Part shown: positions 1 to 4,858 of the stretch, piece by piece | Layout: the number at the start of each line of letters is the position of its first letter | Position numbering within the stretch: the first letter of the stretch is position 1 | Assembly (NCBI GenBank): GCA_003448675.1 | Contig: DLXZ01000202.1 | Coordinates: forward strand, 1 to 7,286 | DNA from: Porticoccaceae bacterium | Lineage (GTDB): Bacteria; Pseudomonadota; Gammaproteobacteria; Pseudomonadales; Porticoccaceae | Reading direction: 5' to 3' | Length of the DNA stretch: 7,286 nt | Position numbers and translations under genes: made by a program | Notes under the pieces: generated by a model | Seen by the model: only the letters and a program-made list of their open reading frames with translations | What the model was told of the DNA's origin: nothing | Database searches by the model: none

Positions 1-1044
1 ATCCCCAAACTTCCGTTCCTGTTCCCGAGGGAGCTGGCCCTGCTGCAACGGCGCTGGAACAAGGAAATGCGCAGCCTGCCAGTCACAGCAGAGCCCTGGC
101 TCGCCGCCAAAGCACGGCAATGGGACTCGCAAACCCTGGAAAGCTGGATACTCAAACATGTCCACACCCGCGGCGCTCGCGAATTCGCCCGCACCATCAC
201 CCGCGCGGTGCTCTGCGCCGAACCTCGCCAGGTCTCGTACCTGTGCTTTCTCGAATATCTGCGCCAAGGGGAAAGCCTTGAAAGCCTGATTGGTATAGAA
301 GGAGGTGCACAGCAGGACAAATTTGCTGGCGGCGCCTGGCAAATCCCCCAACGCATGGCCGCGCAACTGGGCGACAGTGTGCAGCTTGATTCACCGGTGC
401 ACGCGGTGGAACAACACCACGACGGTGTCAGCGTCATCAGCAACGGCCACACCTACCGCGCCCGGCACCTGATCATGGCCATCCCACCGGTGCTCGCCGC
501 CAAGATTCGCTATAACCAGCCACTCCCCGCCAAGCGCAACGCGCTACTGGAACGCATGCCCATGGGCTCGGTGATCAAGATCCATGTCGCCTACGAGCGC
601 GCTTTCTGGCGCCTGCGTGGCCTCAATGGTGGTGTGGTCAGTAACAACCGGGTGTTCAATGTTGTGTTCGATCAGTCTCTGGATGATGACGGCATGGGCG
701 TTCTGGTGGGCTTTATCGACGCCGACCATGCGATCGCGATGAGCGCCACCGATGAAGCCACCCGGCGCCAGCAGGTGATAAGCGATCTGGTTCACTACTT
801 TGGGCCAGATGCCGCTCACCCCATCGCCTATGTAGAACAGGACTGGACTGCAGAACCCTGGAGCCGCGGCTGCTACGTGGCCCACACCGCCCCCGGGGTC
901 ATCACGTCCTTCGGTGATACCCTGCGCGAGCCCTGCGGACGAATTCACTGGGCCGGCACCGAAACCGCAACCCGGTGGTGCGGCTACCTGGATGGCGCTC
1001 TGCAATCCGGCATTCGCGCCGCGCAGGAAGTGCTGAACAGGTAA
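1..1044 (+). CDS. Flavin monoamine oxidase family protein, 3' part (5' end outside window)
   Basis: FAD-dependent amine oxidase that would oxidise a primary amine to an imine/aldehyde with release of H2O2. The frame is open from base 1, so the gene starts upstream; the first in-window ATG (67) is internal. 347 residues are visible. By alignment from memory with human MAO B, about 100 N-terminal residues, including the dinucleotide-binding motif, are missing. Visible landmarks, numbered from base 1: MPMGSVIK with Lys193 (equivalent of the MAO B flavin-N5 lysine 296); EPWSRGCY with Cys291 (equivalent of Cys397, the covalent 8-alpha-S-cysteinyl FAD site) and Tyr292; and the C-terminal FAD motif GTETATRWCGY ending in Tyr329. 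Cys291 to Tyr329 is 38 residues, the same spacing as Cys397 to Tyr435 in MAO B, so both aromatic-cage tyrosines are present. Substrate is not predictable. The gene converges on the membrane-protein gene at 1118, with no clear terminator in the 73-base gap. The family call is firm; covalent flavinylation is inferred. Confidence 0.93.
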   Translation: MPKLPFLFPRELALLQRRWNKEMRSLPVTAEPWLAAKARQWDSQTLESWILKHVHTRGAREFARTITRAVLCAEPRQVSYLCFLEYLRQGESLESLIGIEGGAQQDKFAGGAWQIPQRMAAQLGDSVQLDSPVHAVEQHHDGVSVISNGHTYRARHLIMAIPPVLAAKIRYNQPLPAKRNALLERMPMGSVIKIHVAYERAFWRLRGLNGGVVSNNRVFNVVFDQSLDDDGMGVLVGFIDADHAIAMSATDEATRRQQVISDLVHYFGPDAAHPIAYVEQDWTAEPWSRGCYVAHTAPGVITSFGDTLREPCGRIHWAGTETATRWCGYLDGALQSGIRAAQEVLNR

Positions 1045-1117
1045 CGTGAGGCACTGCTTCCCTGTCATGCTGAGTCGCCGGGCGGATCCGTAACGTCATT
1101 GTCGCCTGTAGCCCTAC

Positions 1118-1531
1118 TCAGACAGACGGCGATGAGCCGCGAACACCCCACGTCCACAACCCGGCAGTAATGCCCGCAGTAGCAACCACCGAGCTCCACA
1201 AAATAAACAGAATCGCCGCAGAAAAGCCACTCCAGGCACCGCAAGAACCGAAGTAAGCCAGCAACACGCAAGCGCCTCCATTACTAACAATGCCCACCCA
1301 GATTGGCCCCAACGCCCGCCGCCCATTCAGCGCATGCCGCAAACCAAAACCATAGCCGACGCACAACGCCAAATAAGCCCAGCCCAAGAGTCGCACAAAC
1401 ATGAAGTCATTAGGCTGAGGCGTCAGCCCAAGGGTCAGCAGCCAGCCAGACGGGAATAGCAGCATCGGGAAACACCAGATCAGCACGGTTGCGACGATTT
1501 TGACGCTGAAGACCCACGACAATGCGTTCAT
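1118..1531 (-). CDS. Four-helix inner-membrane protein of unknown function, divergent from a TetR regulator
   Basis: 137 residues, not recognised as a named family. Hydrophobicity by eye gives four membrane segments at about residues 8-35, 44-63, 75-95 and 102-126. Short positively charged stretches (RHALNGRR at 65-72) between helices 2 and 3 suggest a cytoplasmic loop. A motif FVRLLGWAYLALCVGYG covers helix 2. There is no cleavable signal peptide and no catalytic motif. The ATG at 1531 is preceded by a strong purine-rich ribosome site (AAGGAAGGGG), which supports the start. The upstream 123-base gap shared with the TetR gene holds two palindromic operators, the nearer one ending 38 bases before this start. 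This protein is therefore a probable target of that repressor, perhaps an efflux accessory or stress-related membrane protein, but that role is a guess. The TGA stop lies 73 bases from the convergent amine oxidase. Confidence 0.75.
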   Translation of the reverse strand: MNALSWVFSVKIVATVLIWCFPMLLFPSGWLLTLGLTPQPNDFMFVRLLGWAYLALCVGYGFGLRHALNGRRALGPIWVGIVSNGGACVLLAYFGSCGAWSGFSAAILFILWSSVVATAGITAGLWTWGVRGSSPSV

Positions 1532-1569
1532 TACCCCTTCCTTTCTTGCAGTGATTGCCTTGGCATAAC

Positions 1570-1584
1570 GCGACCACTGGTCAC
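1570..1584. promoter_or_regulatory. Putative TetR operator, left copy
   Basis: GCGACCACTGGTCAC, a 15-bp palindrome with an odd centre. It matches the symmetric consensus GTGACCA-N-TGGTCAC at all positions except the second. It lies 38 bases upstream of the membrane-protein start. Odd-centred 15-bp dyads are typical for TetR-family dimers. Binding is inferred from symmetry, duplication and position. Confidence 0.7.
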
Positions 1585-1594
1585 GTTACTAAAG

Positions 1595-1609
1595 GTGACT
1601 ATTGGTCAC
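1595..1609. promoter_or_regulatory. Putative TetR operator, right copy
   Basis: GTGACTATTGGTCAC, the second copy of the same palindrome with one mismatch (T for C at position 6) to the symmetric consensus. Its centre is 25 bp from that of the left copy. It ends 45 bases before the TetR ATG. A GTG at 1595 in frame with the regulator lies inside this site, which argues against that upstream start. The pair would let the repressor control both divergent genes and its own synthesis. Confidence 0.7.
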
Positions 1610-1654
1610 ATAAGCGCTATTGTCAAGCGACTGATACACACAAGGACTTCATCC

Positions 1655-2248
1655 ATGCGAAGACGCCCCGAACAATTGCGGGCTCGCAAAACCCTGGACG
1701 ATATTCTCTCGGCGGCCAAAGTATTGATTGGCGAGCGCGGCACCGAAGGGTTTTCCATGACCGAACTGGCGCAGCACGCTGGCCTTTCCAAACCCGCGCT
1801 ATACCGTTATTTCCCCAACAAAAAAGCGATTCTGGTGGAGCTGACACAGTCCGTTTTCGAAGAAAACCGCCATCTGGTCGCTCGTCACTTGGCGGCCACC
1901 CGTTCCGGCAAAGAAAAAGAGGTACTGGTCAAAACACTCACCGCCTACTGCTCCGTGCACACCGGCGAACCTTATCGGCGTCACTTGCGAGCCGCCATGA
2001 GCGCCGATCCAGATCTGGTAGAGTTGGATCTGGCGGACAGCGAACACAATGCTCGACAGGCCACGCAAGCCCTCCACCCGTTCTTTCCCACCATCGAAAA
2101 GGACGAGCTGCATCGGCGCCTGCTGATCCTGATGAATCAGATGGAACCATTTGCGAAACTGGTAGCATCTCGGCCAAAAGCGGAGTGGCATCACTTCATT
2201 CAAAGCTATGCCTCACTGTGCCTTGCCACCCTGCAGCCCTCATCCTGA
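1655..2248 (+). CDS. TetR/AcrR family transcriptional repressor
   Basis: 197-residue one-component DNA-binding regulator, the usual TetR length. The N-terminal TetR_N domain spans about residues 12-60. Its helix-turn-helix is at 33-54 (FSMTELAQHAGLSKPALYRY), followed by the typical FPNKKAILVEL that starts helix 4. The basic N-terminal arm (MRRRPEQLRARK) is common in the family. Residues 70-197 form the variable ligand/dimer domain; the ligand cannot be read from sequence. The ATG at 1655 was chosen because AAGGA sits 8 bases upstream and because the longer GTG start at 1595 would begin within an operator. It is divergent from the membrane-protein gene with two shared palindromes in between, so autoregulation and control of that gene are likely. 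It converges on the outer-membrane protein gene; the 92-base gap has only a small dyad (2270-2283) without a T-run. Confidence 0.93.
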   Translation: MRRRPEQLRARKTLDDILSAAKVLIGERGTEGFSMTELAQHAGLSKPALYRYFPNKKAILVELTQSVFEENRHLVARHLAATRSGKEKEVLVKTLTAYCSVHTGEPYRRHLRAAMSADPDLVELDLADSEHNARQATQALHPFFPTIEKDELHRRLLILMNQMEPFAKLVASRPKAEWHHFIQSYASLCLATLQPSS

Positions 2249-2340
2249 AACGGTTCAGCGCACACCTAAGGCATTACAATGCCGAAGAATGGTCTCCATC
2301 ATTCCTTTGACATGGCCCGCTCCCACACTCTTTCCCACAC

Positions 2341-2868
2341 TTAGTTGAAAGGGTACTCCAGGCCCAGTGTGTAGGTTTCCACATCCACCTCATCCAGCGA
2401 ATAGCGGTCCACACTGCCGCGAAACTTCAGTTTATCCAGCCCGTAGGTGAAACCTATCCCCCAGAAACCGTCAGTGCCGTCATCATCACTGCCGTGATCA
2501 AGATCTGCGTCCCAGCGCAAGGCGCCGACGCGCAAAAAAACATCAGTGCCGTTGGCCACATGGGCTTTACCCATTACCGCGGCTTCGATACCGGAAAGTT
2601 CGAGCTCACTGTCATTGCCAAAACTTCCCAACCACACCCCGCCACCTTCGACACCCAACGAAAAGGTGTCATGGCGATCCAGCGGGAAGCTGACACCCAC
2701 CAGCAATGAGAAACTGGCATCCGTGGTATCTACACCAGAAGGAATATCCCGAGCATCCAGATCTGACCAGCCTCCCTTGAACGTCCCGTAAACATTGTGC
2801 GAGGCAAACACGGCTGACGATAACGTGAGTGCACAAAACGCAACGCCGGCAAACCATGGCTTTTTCAT
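2341..2868 (-). CDS. Small outer-membrane beta-barrel protein (OmpA-like/OMP_b-brl type)
   Basis: 175 residues. A Sec signal peptide covers residues 1-22 (MKKPWFAGVAFCALTLSSAVFA, cleavage before SH). The mature part of about 153 residues alternates hydrophobic and polar residues with aromatic belts (VYGTFKGGW, ASFSLLVGVSFP, FSLGVEGGGVWLG, DVFLRVGALRWDA, GFWGIGFTYG, LKFRGSVDRYSL, ETYTLGLEYPF). This is consistent with an eight-stranded barrel in the outer membrane. A very acidic external loop (DHGSDDDGTD, 124-133) may bind cations. The last residue is Asn, so the usual terminal aromatic of the BAM signal is one place in from the end. A good ribosome site AGGGAG lies 6 bases before the ATG. No peptidoglycan-binding OmpA C-terminal domain is present. 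It stands alone, convergent with the TetR gene. Role unknown: structural barrel, adhesin or narrow pore. Confidence 0.8.
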   Translation of the reverse strand: MKKPWFAGVAFCALTLSSAVFASHNVYGTFKGGWSDLDARDIPSGVDTTDASFSLLVGVSFPLDRHDTFSLGVEGGGVWLGSFGNDSELELSGIEAAVMGKAHVANGTDVFLRVGALRWDADLDHGSDDDGTDGFWGIGFTYGLDKLKFRGSVDRYSLDEVDVETYTLGLEYPFN

Positions 2869-3020
2869 TCATTTCTCCCTGAAAAAATTATCCTTCCATG
2901 AAAATACCACGGCAGAAAAGATCGCGAGAAGCCCGCAAGCCCTCAGGCTCACCAGCGGAGAAACGATGCCGACATTCATGGCTCCTGATACGCCGGCTTG
3001 TCTGCGTTCTATCCTCTTAA

Positions 3021-3049
3021 AAAAACGGGGCCATGAAGGCCCCGTTTTT
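3021..3049 (-). terminator. Strong intrinsic terminator of the alcohol dehydrogenase gene
   Basis: A perfect 12-bp inverted repeat (AAAAACGGGGCC / GGCCCCGTTTTT) with loop ATGAA. On the minus strand the GC-rich stem is followed by seven T's. It starts 14 bases after the dehydrogenase stop, exactly where its terminator is expected. The A/T tracts on both arms could let it work in both directions and shield the outer-membrane protein gene from read-through. Confidence 0.92.
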
Positions 3050-3063
3050 GTTACCTGACTGAC

Positions 3064-4116
3064 TCAGTCCGCCACACTCAGGCTGGACATGTCCATCACA
3101 TAGCGATGGGCGATATCCCCCTTCACCATCACGTCGTAGGCATCATTCACCTGATCCGGACGAATGATTTCACAGACCGGATGAATGCCATGCTCGGCAC
3201 AAAAATCCAGCACCTCCTGGGTTTCCTGAATGCCACCAATCAGCGACCCGGCTACCCGGCGGCGGCCAAAGATCATCGGCGCCGATTCAAACTGATCCAT
3301 GTCACCCACCTGCCCAACAATCACAAGGGTGCCATCCACATCCAGCAAGGGAACGTAGGGGTTCAGGTCATGCCGTACCGGCACGGTGTCGATGATCAGA
3401 TCCAGTGACGACTCGGCGGCCTCCATGGCGACCTTATCGGTGGACACCAGCACCCCGGTGGCGCCAAGACTTTGCGCTTCTTCTGCCTTGCGGGCGGAGC
3501 GGCTCAGTACAGTCACCTCAGCGCCCATGGCCACCGCCAGCTTCACCGCCATATGACCAAGGCCGCCCAGGCCAATCACCCCGACGCGGCTCCCCTTACC
3601 CACGTTCCAGGTACGCAGCGGGGAAAAGGTGGTAATCCCCGCGCATAGAATCGGCGCCGCACGGGACAAATCCAGGGCATCCGGCACCCGTAACACAAAC
3701 TCTTCCCGCACCACGATATGCTTGGCATAACCGCCCTGGGTAATCTCGCCATCAATGCGGTCCGGCGAGCCATAGGTCGGGGTCATACCATGGCGGCAAT
3801 ACTGCTCTTCACCATGGTCACACTGATCACAGGCCTGGCAGCTGTCCACCATGCAGCCCACACCCACGTTGTCGCCCACCTGATAACGGGTGACCTGTGG
3901 GCCGACCTCGATCACCCGGCCAATGATTTCGTGGCCGGGCACCAGCGGGTAATGCTGGTCGCCCCAGTCGCCGTTCACCGTATGCAAATCGGAATGGCAA
4001 ATGCCGCTGAACAGAATTTCGATGGCCACATCATTGCCGCGCAAGGCTCGCCGCTCAAAATGATAGGGCTGCATGTGGGCATCGGAGGAAAAAGCCGCGT
4101 AACCGACGGTTTTCAT
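3064..4116 (-). CDS. yahK: Zinc-dependent NADP(H)-type alcohol dehydrogenase / aldehyde reductase, YahK-like
   Basis: 350-residue cytoplasmic medium-chain dehydrogenase that interconverts aldehydes and primary alcohols. It closely resembles E. coli YahK and plant cinnamyl-alcohol dehydrogenases from memory (GICHSDLH, VPGHEI, VGVGCMVDSC, LCAGITT, SLIGGIQETQE are shared blocks). Catalytic zinc ligands are Cys40, His62 with Glu63, and Cys158. The structural zinc set is Cys93, Cys96, Cys99 and Cys107. The Rossmann motif is GLGGLG at 182-187. After the second strand the sequence is LSRSARK (204-210), with Ser-Arg instead of an acidic residue, which points to NADPH preference. All key residues are intact and the length is normal. 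The start has GGGAGA 5-6 bases upstream. A strong terminator follows. The 215-base gap to the next minus-strand gene suggests its own promoter. Physiological substrate is unknown; the symbol marks family membership, not proven orthology. Confidence 0.93.
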   Translation of the reverse strand: MKTVGYAAFSSDAHMQPYHFERRALRGNDVAIEILFSGICHSDLHTVNGDWGDQHYPLVPGHEIIGRVIEVGPQVTRYQVGDNVGVGCMVDSCQACDQCDHGEEQYCRHGMTPTYGSPDRIDGEITQGGYAKHIVVREEFVLRVPDALDLSRAAPILCAGITTFSPLRTWNVGKGSRVGVIGLGGLGHMAVKLAVAMGAEVTVLSRSARKAEEAQSLGATGVLVSTDKVAMEAAESSLDLIIDTVPVRHDLNPYVPLLDVDGTLVIVGQVGDMDQFESAPMIFGRRRVAGSLIGGIQETQEVLDFCAEHGIHPVCEIIRPDQVNDAYDVMVKGDIAHRYVMDMSSLSVAD

Positions 4117-4331
4117 AGACTCTCCCGGGAATGGATTTCACTGGAAACACTAACGACGGCGCAGTGAACACCGCGCCAGAGAGAGCACCATGGTAAGGGA
4201 GCGATGCCCCCGACCGGCCACCGGATACTGTCGATTTCTTGCCAGATTCTGCAGAATTCGGCGACATTCGTCGCTGATCAGGGAAAACAGAAAAGAACGA
4301 GCGCAGAGGGGAGGAGCGGCAGGTGGGAGGG
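4117..4331. other. Dehydrogenase upstream region with three small dyads
   Basis: No gene was found here. It should hold the dehydrogenase promoter (minus strand) and the 3' end signals of the small gene at 4332. Three dyads are visible: an imperfect 20-bp one at 4158-4177 (GGCGC arms, then GTG/CAC after one mismatch) about 42 bases before the dehydrogenase start; a perfect 12-bp palindrome ATTCTGCAGAAT at 4246-4257; and a hairpin GCGAC-ATTC-GTCGC at 4261-4274. None has a T-run, so they are not clear terminators. The first is in a good position for an operator. No convincing -35/-10 pair was found. Confidence 0.4.
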
Positions 4332-4703
4332 CTACAAGCCCAGATACGCCCCAATCAGAAACGCATCCCCCTGCCCTTCACGCTGGCCGAAATAGCTCAC
4401 CGGCTCGAACTCGCCGCCCTCCACCGAGCCCACCTCGCAATCAACGCGGTATTGTTTGGCCAGGTCATTGAACAGCTGCACCGCCGGCTTGATCTGGGCC
4501 GCCTTCTTCACCGGCTGCTGGATCCCCAGACGCCAGTCCTCGCACTCCTCGCTTTCACACTCGTCGATCACGGTGACCTGGCTGTCAGGGTTTTCTTCCG
4601 CATACGCGTGCAGTGCTGCCTGCACATCAGACCGGCAACGCTTGAGGGCCTTTTCCTGTTTTTCATCCAGGCCATCGCAGGCCACAAGAAGATAAAGGAG
4701 CAT
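4332..4703 (-). CDS. Hypothetical small acidic protein with five cysteines
   Basis: 123 residues, family not recognised. It starts with a short hydrophobic strand (MLLYLLVACDG), then an amphipathic helix at about 12-38. A second strand VTVIDEC (43-49) leads into an acidic Cys cluster with Cys49 and Cys54 (DECESEECEDW). A helix at about 66-85 precedes strands YRVDCEVGSVEG and DAFLIGAYLGL. This alternation suggests a small cytoplasmic alpha/beta fold. The LVAC at 6-9 looks like a lipobox but is too close to the N-terminus for a lipoprotein signal. The ATG at 4703 was chosen because the protein-like sequence begins there, with a weak GGATG ribosome site 7 bases upstream. The frame stays open to 4808, but the extension is Cys/Trp-rich and runs over intergenic dyads. 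It is divergent from the histidine kinase and far from the dehydrogenase downstream. Function unknown. Confidence 0.6.
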   Translation of the reverse strand: MLLYLLVACDGLDEKQEKALKRCRSDVQAALHAYAEENPDSQVTVIDECESEECEDWRLGIQQPVKKAAQIKPAVQLFNDLAKQYRVDCEVGSVEGGEFEPVSYFGQREGQGDAFLIGAYLGL

Positions 4704-4728
4704 GGACAAACATCCGGTTGGGAAGGAT

Positions 4729-4748
4729 GCGCTACTGTACCATAGCGC
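4729..4748. promoter_or_regulatory. Inverted repeat in divergent promoter region (possible operator)
   Basis: GCGCTA, an 8-base spacer, then TAGCGC: perfect 6-8-6 dyad. It lies 26 bases upstream of the small minus-strand gene and 110 bases before the kinase start. A six-base arm pair can occur by chance, but the perfect match and the intergenic position make a regulator site plausible. The regulator is unknown. Confidence 0.4.
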
Positions 4749-4752
4749 GAAG

Positions 4753-4762
4753 ACAACGTTGT
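4753..4762. promoter_or_regulatory. Ten-base palindrome ACAACGTTGT next to the intergenic dyad
   Basis: A perfect 10-bp palindrome four bases from the 4729-4748 dyad, in the same divergent intergenic region. It could be part of a compound regulatory site or chance. Confidence 0.25.
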
Positions 4763-4820
4763 GACGGAAGCAAGGCCTCAATGGGCCATCATCACGCCAC
4801 TGCAGCACCGGGATTCATGC

Positions 4821-4826
4821 TACATT
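4821..4826 (+). promoter_or_regulatory. Possible extended -10 element for the histidine kinase gene
   Basis: TACATT preceded by TGC gives an extended -10 pattern (TGnTAnnnT), 32 bases before the proposed ATG at 4859. No good -35 is seen at 17 bp, which extended -10 promoters can tolerate. A transcription start near 4833 would leave a short leader. Weak evidence. Confidence 0.25.
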
Positions 4827-4858
4827 TGCCGCAAACCGATCACCGCAGAACAACAAGA

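Noticed and set aside
544..1068. 174-codon minus-strand frame opposite the amine oxidase
   Set aside because: Antisense shadow of a strongly conserved coding region; low-complexity Ala/Gly/His composition and no recognisable motif.
1595..1654. 20-codon N-terminal extension of the TetR gene from GTG
   Set aside because: The GTG lies inside the right-hand operator and the extension has no family match; ATG 1655 has a good ribosome site.
2270..2283. Dyad GGCATT/AATGCC between the TetR and barrel genes as terminator
   Set aside because: Six-base stem with a two-base loop and no T-run on either strand.
1555..2310. 251-codon plus-strand frame over the TetR gene
   Set aside because: It starts at a TTG without ribosome site, is Arg/Ser/Pro/His-rich and unlike a folded protein, and overlaps the clear TetR helix-turn-helix gene in another frame.
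2887..2892. GATAAT on the minus strand as -10 for the barrel gene
   Set aside because: It would give a leader of about 12 bases, and no acceptable -35 was found 17 bp upstream.
3718..4167. 149-codon plus-strand frame opposite the dehydrogenase
   Set aside because: Antisense to the zinc-binding half of an intact enzyme; explained by codon bias.
4323..4745. 140-codon plus-strand frame opposite the small acidic protein
   Set aside because: Considered as an alternative gene because the minus-strand protein is also unknown. It is Leu/His/Arg-rich with shadow-like composition, starts without a good ribosome site and ends inside the kinase promoter region. Not fully excluded.
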